Shown here one piece after another: positions 52,509 to 61,325 of a DNA stretch of 64,000 nucleotides. Source of the DNA: Lachnospiraceae bacterium UBA3762 (GTDB lineage: Bacteria; Bacillota; Clostridia; Lachnospirales; Lachnospiraceae); the NCBI GenBank assembly GCA_002371615.1, contig DFGA01000042.1:102149-166148 (forward strand), given 5' to 3'. The stretch's first letter is position 1; each line of letters starts with the position of its first letter. A model generated the notes under the pieces. That model saw nothing but the letters and a program-made list of their open reading frames with translations, made no database searches and was not told the origin of the DNA. A program made the position numbers and the translations under genes.

Positions 52509-53204
52509 ATGAAAAGAGTATTGCTCAAATTATCCGGTGAGGCGCTTGCCGGCGATAAGAAAATCGGATTCGATGAAGACACTGTCCGTATGGTTGCATC
52601 TCAGGTCAGGCAGATCACGGATGCCGGAACACAGGTCGGTATCGTGATCGGCGGAGGTAATTTCTGGAGAGGCCGCAGCAGTGAGAGGATCGACCGTACC
52701 AAGGCTGACCAGATCGGAATGCTGGCTACGGTAATGAATTGCATATATGTTTCAGAGATTTTCCGCTCGGAAGGTATGAAAACGAATATACTCACTCCTT
52801 TTGAGATCGGATCGTTTACAAAACTCTTTTCCAAAGATCGTGCGAACAAGTACTTTGAAAAAGGAATGGTTGTATTCTTTGCCGGCGGAACCGGGCATCC
52901 GTACTTTTCGACAGATACAGGTGTGGTTCTTCGTGCCGTGGAGGTCGAGGCTGAGGCAATTCTTCTTGCCAAGGCAGTAGACGGGGTTTATGACAGTGAT
53001 CCTGTTAAGAATCCGGATGCCAAGCGGTATGATGTTATATCGATTGAAGAGGTTGTTGAGAAAAAGCTGCAGGTAGTTGATATGGCAGCATCCATTCTTG
53101 CAATGGAAAATCATATGCCGATGTACATCTTTTCATTAAACGAGAAAGACAGCATTGTTAATACGGTAAACGGGAAATTTAACGGGACACGTGTGACTGT
53201 GTAA
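52509..53204 (+). CDS. pyrH: UMP kinase
   Basis: Phosphorylates UMP to UDP. The amino acid kinase fold motifs RVLLKLSGEALAG and GIVIGGGNFWRG at the N-terminus and DNA-precursor-type GGTGHPYFSTDTG and AKAVDGVYDSDP are present. Length 231 residues. pyrH-frr is the near-universal order, but rpsB and tsf, which usually precede pyrH, are not upstream here. Confidence 0.98.
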   Translation: MKRVLLKLSGEALAGDKKIGFDEDTVRMVASQVRQITDAGTQVGIVIGGGNFWRGRSSERIDRTKADQIGMLATVMNCIYVSEIFRSEGMKTNILTPFEIGSFTKLFSKDRANKYFEKGMVVFFAGGTGHPYFSTDTGVVLRAVEVEAEAILLAKAVDGVYDSDPVKNPDAKRYDVISIEEVVEKKLQVVDMAASILAMENHMPMYIFSLNEKDSIVNTVNGKFNGTRVTV

Positions 53205-53231
53205 AGTTAATATGTATAAGGAGCAAACGAT

Positions 53232-53786
53232 ATGAGCGAAAGAGTTAAAGAGTATTCAGACAAGATGCAAAAGACTATAGACCATCTTCAGTCGGAGTAT
53301 GCTGCGGTTCGTGCAGGCCGTGCCAACCCGCATGTGCTTGACAGGATACGTGTGGACTATTACGGAACTCCTACTCCTATACAGCAGGTAGGTAACGTGT
53401 CCGTTCCTGATCCGCGTATCATCCAGATTCAGCCGTGGGAGAAGGGCATTTTAAAGGATCTCGAAAAAGCGATCCAGGCTTCGGATATAGGTATCAATCC
53501 GACAAATGACGGAACAGTCATCCGTCTTGTATTTCCCGAACTTACGGAAGAGAGAAGACGTGATCTTGTCAAAGAGATCAAGAAGAAGGGTGAAGATGCC
53601 AAAGTTGCCGTCAGAAACATCAGACGGGACGGAAACGATACATTTAAGAAGTTGTCCAAATCCGATGATATTTCCGAAGACGAGGTAAAGGATCTTGAAG
53701 ATGAACTTCAAAAGGCAACAGATAAGTTCATCAAAGAAATTGATTCGATGATAGACGGCAAGTCGAAAGACATAATGACTGTTTAA
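53232..53786 (+). CDS. frr: Ribosome recycling factor
   Basis: Splits ribosomes after termination together with EF-G. The conserved AAVRAGRANPHVLDRIRVDYYGTPTPIQQ and VRNIRRDGNDTFKKL blocks are complete. Length 184 residues. A terminator follows directly. Confidence 0.98.
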   Translation: MSERVKEYSDKMQKTIDHLQSEYAAVRAGRANPHVLDRIRVDYYGTPTPIQQVGNVSVPDPRIIQIQPWEKGILKDLEKAIQASDIGINPTNDGTVIRLVFPELTEERRRDLVKEIKKKGEDAKVAVRNIRRDGNDTFKKLSKSDDISEDEVKDLEDELQKATDKFIKEIDSMIDGKSKDIMTV

Positions 53787-53791
53787 TGACA

Positions 53792-53819
53792 GGGGTCACG
53801 CGAGCCGTGGCCCTTTTTT
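53792..53819 (+). terminator. Intrinsic terminator between frr and uppS
   Basis: GGGGTCACG, loop CGAGC, CGTGGCCC (8 pairs, one G-U) followed by seven T with one interruption. It lies only 16 bases before the uppS start, so read-through would be needed if no promoter is present for uppS. Confidence 0.82.
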
Positions 53820-53835
53820 ATGTAAGGGGTATTGT

Positions 53836-54543
53836 ATGAATGTTCCGAATCATGTAGCCATAATTCTTGACGGTAACGGAAGATGGGCCAAGGCAAAAGG
53901 TATGCCCAGAAATTACGGGCATGTCCAGGGTGCCAAGAATGTTGAAGTAATATGCGAGGAAGCGTACAGGATGGGTATCAATTATCTGACTGTCTATGCA
54001 TTTTCAACGGAAAACTGGTCAAGACCGGCAGATGAGGTCGACCAGTTAATGAAGCTTCTGCGCAATTATATGAAGACCTGCCAGCAAACGGCTAAAAAGA
54101 ATAAAATGTGTGTCAGGGTTATAGGCGACAAGACAAGACTGGCGGATGACATCAGGGAATCGATAGATGCTCTTGAGAAGGCAACCTGTGATAATACAGG
54201 ACTTCATTTTCAGGTAGCGATCAATTACGGCAGCCGGGATGAGATAATACGGGCTGTAAATAAGATAGCAGAAGATGTCAAAAATTCCGCCATCAGCACC
54301 CCCGTTACAGAGGAGATGTTTGAGGATTACCTCGATACAAGAGGAATTCCTGCGCCTGACCTTCTGATAAGGACAAGCGGTGAGCAAAGACTTTCCAATT
54401 TTCTGCTCTGGCAGCTTGCATATGCCGAATTCTATTTTACGGATGTACACTGGCCTGATTTTTCAAAAGAGGAACTGATCAAAGCCTGCGAAGCATACAG
54501 CAAAAGGGACAGACGGTTTGGCGGGCATGCCAAGGAGGAGTGA
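53836..54543 (+). CDS. uppS: Isoprenyl transferase (undecaprenyl diphosphate synthase)
   Basis: Makes the C55 lipid carrier for wall synthesis. The catalytic Asp is D12 in AIILDGNGRWAKAKG; TVYAFSTENWSRP and the C-terminal PDLLIRTSGEQRLSNFLLWQLAYAEFYF complete the family signature. Length 235 residues. Its stop shares a base with the cdsA start. Confidence 0.97.
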   Translation: MNVPNHVAIILDGNGRWAKAKGMPRNYGHVQGAKNVEVICEEAYRMGINYLTVYAFSTENWSRPADEVDQLMKLLRNYMKTCQQTAKKNKMCVRVIGDKTRLADDIRESIDALEKATCDNTGLHFQVAINYGSRDEIIRAVNKIAEDVKNSAISTPVTEEMFEDYLDTRGIPAPDLLIRTSGEQRLSNFLLWQLAYAEFYFTDVHWPDFSKEELIKACEAYSKRDRRFGGHAKEE

Positions 54544-55385
54544 TGTTTAAGACAAGGTTACTTAGCGGAATTGTTGTTGCGGCTGTAATGTTGCTGTTTA
54601 CATGGCTTGGCGGTCCGTATCTCGGAGCATTTCTTATGTGTGTATCAATCGCCGGCCTGCACGAGTTCTACCGGGCAACCGGGGTCATTGCTCCCCAAAA
54701 ACATTTGAATGCTTTATCAGCTGTAGGATACGCAGGAACAGTATTATGTTATATTCTGTTGATGCTTCCCGGCAAAGAACTGTTCTCACTCCTGTTTGTT
54801 CTTGTTCTTGCTCTTGTTGTTCTGATGGCTGTATATGTATTCGGATTCCCGGGGTACAAAGCGGGTGAGGTGGCATTTACTTATTTCGGATTCTTCTATG
54901 TCAGCGTGATGCTCTCGTTTATCTATCTGACAAGATCTCTTGAAATGGGAATATACATTGTCTGGCTGATCTTCTTTTCCTCGTGGTTTTGCGATGTATT
55001 TGCTTACTTTACCGGAATGCTTATAGGAAAGCACAAGCTTGCGCCGGTCCTGTCCCCCCAAAAATCCATCGAGGGAGCTGTAGGCGGAGTTGTTTTTCCG
55101 GCGATTTTCGGTGCCATATACGGATACTGCATTAACAGATACGCAGCTTCGGGATTCCCGGTGGCAGCCTTTACCGCCCTTACCGCAATAGGAGCGGTCG
55201 TATCCCAAATAGGTGATTTGAGTGCAAGTGCGATCAAACGTAATTATGAAATAAAAGATTACGGGAATCTCATACCGGGACACGGCGGGATCCTTGACAG
55301 ATTTGACAGTGTTATATTTACGGCACCTATGATATATTTTACGGCAGGTTGTTTTTTGGAATATTTTTGGGTTAATCTGAAATGA
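54543..55385 (+). CDS. cdsA: Phosphatidate cytidylyltransferase
   Basis: Makes CDP-diacylglycerol for phospholipids. The protein has about seven hydrophobic segments and the C-terminal signature GDLSASAIKRNYEIKDYGNLIPGHGGILDRFDSVIF. The ATG at 54543 is taken rather than the GTG one codon earlier because AAGGAGG lies five bases upstream. Length 280 residues. Overlaps dxr by four bases. Confidence 0.96.
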   Translation: MFKTRLLSGIVVAAVMLLFTWLGGPYLGAFLMCVSIAGLHEFYRATGVIAPQKHLNALSAVGYAGTVLCYILLMLPGKELFSLLFVLVLALVVLMAVYVFGFPGYKAGEVAFTYFGFFYVSVMLSFIYLTRSLEMGIYIVWLIFFSSWFCDVFAYFTGMLIGKHKLAPVLSPQKSIEGAVGGVVFPAIFGAIYGYCINRYAASGFPVAAFTALTAIGAVVSQIGDLSASAIKRNYEIKDYGNLIPGHGGILDRFDSVIFTAPMIYFTAGCFLEYFWVNLK

Positions 55386-56533
55386 AAAAGATAGTTGTAA
55401 TGGGGTCTACCGGCTCGATCGGAACCCAGACTCTTGAAATAGTAAGGGATCATATGGATGAACTTGAGGTTACGGCTCTTACAGCCAATTCAAGTGTGGA
55501 TATGATCGTTAAGCAGGCACTGGAATTTAAGCCGAAGCTTGTAGCAATGAATGATGAAGCATCCGCTGCTGCGGTTGAGGCTCTTCTTGACGGCCAAAAC
55601 ATAAAGGTCGTATCGGGAATGGACGGACTTATTGAGGCTGCTTCAATGGAAGAGGCCGATATAGTTGTTACCGCAATGGTCGGTATGATAGGTATTCGTC
55701 CGACTATTGCAGCGATCAAAACAGGTCATGATATTGCCCTTGCCAACAAAGAGACACTTGTATGCGCCGGACATATTATAATGCCGCTTATAAGAGAATA
55801 CGGTGTCAATCTGTATCCGGTCGACAGTGAACACAGCGCTATATTCCAGTCGCTTAACGGGGAAAATCACGGAGATCTCGAGCGTATTATCCTGACCGCA
55901 TCCGGTGGACCGTTCAGGACAAAAAGCGCCGCAGAACTTGAAAATGTTACGGCAGCCGACGCGCTCAGACATCCTAACTGGGATATGGGAGCCAAGATCA
56001 CAATAGATTCGGCAACACTTGTAAATAAAGGCCTCGAAGTAATGGAGGCCTGTCATCTTTTCGGTGTAGGAGTCGATGACATAGAAGTTGTGGTGCATCC
56101 GCAATCGATCATTCACTCCGCTGTTCAGTACAAAGACGGTGCTATCATCGCGCAGATGGGAAGTCCGGATATGAGGCTCCCGATACAGTATGCTTTATTC
56201 TACCCGAACAGACCTTACCTTAATACCCAAAGGGTTGATTTTTATAAGCTCCGGTCAATGACGTTTGAAGCTCCGGATCCGGATAGATTCCCGGGATTTA
56301 AATATGCCCTTGAAGCCGCACGTACAGGGGGGATCATGCCGACTGTGTTTAATGCGGCTAATGAAAAGGCTGTGGCACTGTTTCTTAAAGGCTGCATAAA
56401 GTTTACGGATATTGCCGTACTTATCAGGAAAGCTATGGATGCATCGGATGCGATTGAGAATCCTACGGTGGAAGAGATACTTGAAGCGGAAACAAAGGCG
56501 GCCGGGTCAGTTGCGCAAATGACGGATAAATAA
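55382..56533 (+). CDS. dxr: 1-deoxy-D-xylulose 5-phosphate reductoisomerase
   Basis: Second step of the MEP isoprenoid pathway, making MEP with NADPH. The Rossmann motif VVMGSTGSIGTQTLE is at the N-terminus, metal-binding and substrate blocks VYPVDSEHSAIFQ-type (here LYPVDSEHSAIFQSL), TASGGPF and HPNWDMGAKITIDSATLVNKGLE are complete. Length 383 residues. ispG of the same pathway lies at the end of the window. Confidence 0.98.
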   Translation: MKKIVVMGSTGSIGTQTLEIVRDHMDELEVTALTANSSVDMIVKQALEFKPKLVAMNDEASAAAVEALLDGQNIKVVSGMDGLIEAASMEEADIVVTAMVGMIGIRPTIAAIKTGHDIALANKETLVCAGHIIMPLIREYGVNLYPVDSEHSAIFQSLNGENHGDLERIILTASGGPFRTKSAAELENVTAADALRHPNWDMGAKITIDSATLVNKGLEVMEACHLFGVGVDDIEVVVHPQSIIHSAVQYKDGAIIAQMGSPDMRLPIQYALFYPNRPYLNTQRVDFYKLRSMTFEAPDPDRFPGFKYALEAARTGGIMPTVFNAANEKAVALFLKGCIKFTDIAVLIRKAMDASDAIENPTVEEILEAETKAAGSVAQMTDK

Positions 56534-56555
56534 GACAGATTAAGGGAGTTTTGTC

Positions 56556-57629
56556 GTGAAAATACTAATAGCGGTTCTAATACTGGCTGTGATCGTTTTT
56601 GTCCATGAAATGGGGCATTTTATTATAGCCAGACTAAACGGAATAGAGGTTGTTGAGTTTACGGTCGGCTTCGGACCGAAATTATTCGGATGGACTACGA
56701 AGGGCGGAACAAAATTTTCGATACGGCTTATACTGTTTGGTGCAGCCTGTGTCTTTGATGATCTTGATGCCCAGGTGGATGACGGAAATACCGATTTTGC
56801 TTCGGTAATAGCCAATTCATCCTTCAGAAAAGCAAATGTTTGGTCAAGGATAGCCACTACTCTGGCAGGTCCGTTTTTTAATCTTCTGCTTGCGTTTGTA
56901 CTGGGCCTTTTCCTGATGAATTATATTGATATAGCCGATACAACCGTAACCGATATAATGCGGGACGGTGCCGCATATGAAGCGGGGATACGTACCGGAG
57001 ACAGGATTATAAGCGTCAACAAAAGCCGTTGTTATCTATATCCGGAAGTATCCACCGCTGTGGAACTCGGATACGGAAAACCACTTAAAGTAGTGTATGA
57101 AAGAGATGGCAAGAAATACGAAGCCGAGCTTCTTCCGAGGATGAACGAAGAGTATAACCGCTTTATGATAGGTGTTGTTTTCGGAGGAGGCGAGCCGGCC
57201 CCGAAGAGTGTGGGGGGAATTGTAAAGGCCAGTTATCTGTATGTCAGATACATGGTGAAGATGACTTTTTCGAGCTTCAGGATGCTGTTTGCCGGACAGG
57301 CGAAGGTGTCGGATATAGCAGGGCCCGTAGGTGCGGCCCAGATCGTCGGAGACGAGTATGAAAGCGCTAAGTCCGAGGGAACGCTTGCGGTAGTTGTCAG
57401 TATGCTGAATATCGCACTTCTCCTGTCGGCAAATATCGGGATAGTAAATCTGTTTCCGCTCCCTGCTTTTGACGGAGGAAAGCTCCTGTTTTTGATCTAT
57501 GAAGCTATAAGAGGCAAGCCTGCCGACAGCAGAGTTGAGGGTACCATACAGCTTATCGGTGTGGGACTTCTTCTCGCACTTCTTGTTCTTGTAATGTACA
57601 ACGACATAACGAGATTGTTTATGGGTTAG
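56556..57629 (+). CDS. rseP: Site-2 membrane metalloprotease RseP
   Basis: Cleaves membrane regulators within the bilayer. HEMGH at residues 17-21 and NLFPLPAFDGGKLLF near residue 295 form the zinc site. A PDZ domain lies around residues 125-190. GTG is the start, with GGGAG upstream. Length 357 residues. Order dxr-rseP matches other Firmicutes. Which substrates it cuts here is unknown. Confidence 0.95.
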   Translation: MKILIAVLILAVIVFVHEMGHFIIARLNGIEVVEFTVGFGPKLFGWTTKGGTKFSIRLILFGAACVFDDLDAQVDDGNTDFASVIANSSFRKANVWSRIATTLAGPFFNLLLAFVLGLFLMNYIDIADTTVTDIMRDGAAYEAGIRTGDRIISVNKSRCYLYPEVSTAVELGYGKPLKVVYERDGKKYEAELLPRMNEEYNRFMIGVVFGGGEPAPKSVGGIVKASYLYVRYMVKMTFSSFRMLFAGQAKVSDIAGPVGAAQIVGDEYESAKSEGTLAVVVSMLNIALLLSANIGIVNLFPLPAFDGGKLLFLIYEAIRGKPADSRVEGTIQLIGVGLLLALLVLVMYNDITRLFMG

Positions 57630-57670
57630 TACTCAAATCCTGTTTTTTTTCTTAGTGTGAATAATAAACA

Positions 57671-57708
57671 AAAAGCCGATATCCCCAAATGCGGATATCG
57701 GTTTTTTT
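57671..57708 (+). terminator. Intrinsic terminator after rseP
   Basis: CCGATATCC and GGATATCGG (9 perfect pairs) around an eight-base loop, followed by seven T. It ends the pyrH-rseP unit and separates rseP from its usual partner ispG. Confidence 0.93.
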
Positions 57709-57792
57709 GCACGAATTTTTATTCCCAAATTCTTGAAAAAGCAGATTAAATTACGGGTGATTTTCAAACCCTGTAGAAAAAAATGTTCTGTA

Positions 57793-57822
57793 TTGACGGG
57801 ACATACGCAGGTGGTTTATGTT
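57793..57822 (+). promoter_or_regulatory. Weak candidate promoter of the kinase module
   Basis: TTGACG with TATGTT 18 bases on. It would place the start of transcription downstream of the ATG at 57818 and so favour the kinase start at 57869. The -10 is poor, so this is only a candidate. Confidence 0.3.
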
Positions 57823-57868
57823 CTGTACACCGCAGGACATCTCTTTACCCGGAACTTCAGGAGGGGAC

Positions 57869-59362
57869 ATGCTTGAGAAAGGCCAGACAGTTAATAAACG
57901 CTATGAGATAGTAAACTTGATCGCTAAAGGAGGGACAAGCTGTGTATATCTTGTTCTTGATAAACATATCGGAAGGATGCTTGCGATGAAGGCTATGGAA
58001 AGAAGTTCCGTAGGGGCATTCTATTTTGCCAGAAGTGAGATTGAGGCATTAAGACGTGTCAGATATCCTCTTATCCCGGCAATCTGGGATGCATTCTATG
58101 ACAGCCGGAACATTTATATAGTCAGTGAGTATGTGAAGGGAGATTCGCTCGGTACTTTGTGTAAAGCCAAAGGAATGGGTCGGGCACAAAGTCTTATGAT
58201 AGCCCAGCATATATGTTCGGCACTTTTATATCTGCACGGGATGAAACAGCCGATGCTGTATCTCGATCTGAAGCCGGATAATATAATAATTGATGAGGAG
58301 GGACTTCCTCATCTTGTCGATTTCGGAATCGCAGGATGTCTTGCGGGACATCATATCCCCGTCGGAACGATAGGTTATTCACCGCCCGAACAGTATGATA
58401 AAAATGCAAGTCTTGACGCAAGGGCGGATGTATTTGCACTGGGCATGACCTACTACGCCATAAGAAGCGGAACCATCCCTGACCCAGATCCCGAAGAGGC
58501 TATAAGAGACATAAAACATTCTAAAATTCTCAGTCAATCAGAGAAATCATTTCTTGTAAAGTGTTGCAGCTTGTCAAAAGAGGAACGTTATTCAGGAGCA
58601 TATGAAGTCTTAAAACAGATCAGACATATCAGATCCATACCGCAAAAGATCAAAAAAAGCATAGAGATAACAATAACAGCGGCAGGGGTATTGGTTCTGT
58701 CATATTGCGCAACAGCAAGGATACACGGATACATCAAGGAAAAGGGAGCAGCAAAGCTGCTGTACGAAAAAACGGCGGAGTGTATGAAAGACGGGGAGTA
58801 TACACCGGAGGGGATCAGACTTATCAGGAGTGCGATCGCAAGCAATGTACTTCCCGAAGACTGCGAACAGGATTTTATTTTTGAGGTGGCTGCAAATTCA
58901 ATGTTTGTAGAGCACGACTATAAAACTGCCGCTTTGTATTTTTCAAAGCTTGATCCGCATGAATACCCCGATGCAAATGATTACATCAATCTTTGCAATA
59001 TGCAAAACAGGTTTGATTTTGAAAGAGAGGAGGCGGCCGATATAACCGGGCGGCTGTTTGGAGCCACACTCAAACGCAGGCCGTCGAAGCAAAAGTATGA
59101 AACACTGATTTTTATAGCAGGCTGTTATGAGAATTACGAATACGATGAAGCAGAGGGGCTGTCCAAATCAATAGCAGTGATAGGTACTGCAAGGGAGGAG
59201 ATCGCCGGAGAAAGCGCTAAAAGCCTGTCTGTTACGGAAGATGAGTATAAAGGGCTGTGCAGCAGGCTTGATGAACTTCTTGAGGTAAAAGAGGCTCGAA
59301 TGAAGATTATATATAAACAAACAAGGAGAGAGAAAAATGGGGAAAAGGACAATAATACATAA
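57869..59362 (+). CDS. Transmembrane serine/threonine protein kinase
   Basis: A Hanks-type kinase. The start at 57869 is supported by AGGAGGGG and by the kinase domain beginning right after. Glycine loop AKGGTSCVY (residues 19-27), ATP lysine K41, catalytic loop YLDLKPDN with D133 (Leu replaces the usual Arg of HRD), DFG D151 and SPPEQY are present. A membrane helix at about 265-285 follows, then about 210 residues outside with no PASTA repeats. Length 497 residues. It overlaps the next gene by 26 bases. A sensor for the two surface proteins encoded with it is a sensible hypothesis. Confidence 0.9.
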   Translation: MLEKGQTVNKRYEIVNLIAKGGTSCVYLVLDKHIGRMLAMKAMERSSVGAFYFARSEIEALRRVRYPLIPAIWDAFYDSRNIYIVSEYVKGDSLGTLCKAKGMGRAQSLMIAQHICSALLYLHGMKQPMLYLDLKPDNIIIDEEGLPHLVDFGIAGCLAGHHIPVGTIGYSPPEQYDKNASLDARADVFALGMTYYAIRSGTIPDPDPEEAIRDIKHSKILSQSEKSFLVKCCSLSKEERYSGAYEVLKQIRHIRSIPQKIKKSIEITITAAGVLVLSYCATARIHGYIKEKGAAKLLYEKTAECMKDGEYTPEGIRLIRSAIASNVLPEDCEQDFIFEVAANSMFVEHDYKTAALYFSKLDPHEYPDANDYINLCNMQNRFDFEREEAADITGRLFGATLKRRPSKQKYETLIFIAGCYENYEYDEAEGLSKSIAVIGTAREEIAGESAKSLSVTEDEYKGLCSRLDELLEVKEARMKIIYKQTRREKNGEKDNNT

Positions 59363-61325
59363 ACTGATGATCGGATTGATGGCTGTTATGATATCGGGCG
59401 GACTGATTACGGATCAGCTTCCGGTATACGGAGGAACTCAATATACGGGGTCTGATACGGCATATTATATGTCAAACAGAAGCGCTCCGTTAGCCGAAGG
59501 AAACTACGGTAATACTGCCGCTACAAATGAGATCACTTTTCATTTTGATTTTGTAACTAACGGAGAAAACAAGATCAGCATGGAGGAAAGACGAATTAAA
59601 CCGAAATTTGCCAGAAGACTGTATTTCGGAAAACCGCAGATCGCATGTTGTAATTATTGCAGAAGCTGGGCTGAGGATCAATCTCTGTATTCGGCGATGA
59701 TCTTCATTGAGGATGACATGGGAAGAGAATATATAAGAAAAAGCGGCCTTGAACTGACACAGGAGGATCTTAAAAGGTCAGGGGTTGATTTTGAGAATCT
59801 CTTAAACCCAATAAGGGTAGGTTTGGAACTAACCCAAAGACCAGGCAAAAGATGTCCGTACTGTGAGAAACATATAGGTGACTATATTACGATCGACGGA
59901 CTATGGTGGGAGATAACTTGTATTGAATTCTCATCTCATCCCCAGGATGTTTCGGCTTCATACGGGGGAAGCGCAAATTTCGAAGTTGGTCTGTCCAAAT
60001 ACAGGGACATCTATGGTACGGCTGTTGATAAGTATAAATGGGAGATGACAGTCAATGACGCAGACTGGATAAGTATCAATGATGGAATAAGCGGATCGGG
60101 TGCGGTATTTAGCGGAAGTGACACTCCCCGCCTGTCGGTTTCAAATATAGATCCGTCTCTTTACGGAAGCAGGTTCAGGTGCTCTCTTAGAGGTTCACAT
60201 TCGTCAAAGGCTTATTCGGGGCCGGCAAATCTGATCCTTCCGGAATATATTCCTGATCCAACACCGACACCTGTTGAACCGACACCGACGAGTGTTGTGG
60301 CTGAGCCTTCCGTGACACCTGATAACCCCACGCCTGTGATCACTCCGACGGAGCCGGAGCCTGCCGTTCCAACAGGTAATCCTCAGCCAACGCTGCCGCC
60401 TGATGTTACTGCTGTACCGGCTATTATTCCGGGTAACGGATCGGAAGGAGAGTACACACCATCATCATCTTCATCGGTATATGTTCCGTCGAAGAGCTCG
60501 TCAGCAAAGGATACGGCATCCACATCAAGTTCATCCCATGTAAAGGATCAGGGTAAAGACTCATATAAAGGTAACATTACGGTATCCGAACCGGTATCGG
60601 CCCCGGGTGGCAGCGGGCAGATAATCACTGCTTCGAATAATGCAGCACCTTTATCATCCAATGCAGGAAAGAAAGGAAAAGTTACAACAAGCAATTCAAC
60701 GGGAAAATCAATGGAAAAAAGCTCGTCATCCGAGCGTATAAACCCTTCATCATCCGCAACATCAAGGCGAAATCCGGGTGCAAATTATATCATGAAGAAC
60801 GGGGTATTATATCTGGTTGATGATGAGGCCCCTTCAATAGGAACAACAGGAGAGAAGGAAAGCAGCCCGGCAGAAATCGAAGAAGAAGAGACGGAAAACG
60901 AGTATATGGCAGAGGATCTTGCCATTGACGGAAACATACAAAGTGCGGAACTTGATAACGGGTTTTGGAGTACGGTGTGGGGACGAATACTGATTATTGC
61001 CATCGCAGTCCTGCTTCTGCTGCTTGCTTTGTTTATTCTCTTTTTCGGTGTCGTCGTTTGCGGAGAGGTTGAGGAACATGATGAAGTATTTGAGTTGTGC
61101 TCAATCAGGCTTATGAAGTGGTATGAAGGTTCATGGCATGTAAATCTCGGATGTGCGTTTGATGAAAATGCCGTACTGAAACTCCATATAGGAGTACTTT
61201 TCGCGGTTATATTTGCCGGCTGGGATATAACCGGTAAAACAAAAGGATTATATGAGGGAGAGGTTACATCTCCTGCAGAGGGCGGAATGCTTATGCATCG
61301 TAAAAATATAAGGAGGAGCGTATGA
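59337..61325 (+). CDS. Surface protein with cysteine motifs, Ig-like domain, Ser/Thr/Pro linker and C-terminal membrane helix
   Basis: A 662-residue protein with signal peptide (about 1-30). An N-terminal region carries cysteine groups CCNYC and CPYC. An Ig-like domain at about 200-300 has the typical YKWEM and SRFRCSL strand pattern. Residues 305-490 are Pro/Thr then Ser-rich and should be extended. One membrane helix lies near 548-572, followed by about 85 residues presumably in the cytoplasm. No sortase motif is seen. It starts inside the kinase gene behind AAGGAG. I do not recognise the family. Confidence 0.8.
   Translation: MGKRTIIHKLMIGLMAVMISGGLITDQLPVYGGTQYTGSDTAYYMSNRSAPLAEGNYGNTAATNEITFHFDFVTNGENKISMEERRIKPKFARRLYFGKPQIACCNYCRSWAEDQSLYSAMIFIEDDMGREYIRKSGLELTQEDLKRSGVDFENLLNPIRVGLELTQRPGKRCPYCEKHIGDYITIDGLWWEITCIEFSSHPQDVSASYGGSANFEVGLSKYRDIYGTAVDKYKWEMTVNDADWISINDGISGSGAVFSGSDTPRLSVSNIDPSLYGSRFRCSLRGSHSSKAYSGPANLILPEYIPDPTPTPVEPTPTSVVAEPSVTPDNPTPVITPTEPEPAVPTGNPQPTLPPDVTAVPAIIPGNGSEGEYTPSSSSSVYVPSKSSSAKDTASTSSSSHVKDQGKDSYKGNITVSEPVSAPGGSGQIITASNNAAPLSSNAGKKGKVTTSNSTGKSMEKSSSSERINPSSSATSRRNPGANYIMKNGVLYLVDDEAPSIGTTGEKESSPAEIEEEETENEYMAEDLAIDGNIQSAELDNGFWSTVWGRILIIAIAVLLLLLALFILFFGVVVCGEVEEHDEVFELCSIRLMKWYEGSWHVNLGCAFDENAVLKLHIGVLFAVIFAGWDITGKTKGLYEGEVTSPAEGGMLMHRKNIRRSV

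Noticed and set aside
56604..56618. HEMGH motif as another secreted protease like the flagellin one
   Set aside because: It sits in the first membrane helix with a PDZ domain and a C-terminal NxxPxPxxDGG motif, so it is the intramembrane protease RseP.
57818..57868. Upstream ATG for the Ser/Thr kinase
   Set aside because: The 17 extra residues are not kinase-like and the AGGAGGGG site clearly serves 57869; the longer form cannot be fully excluded.
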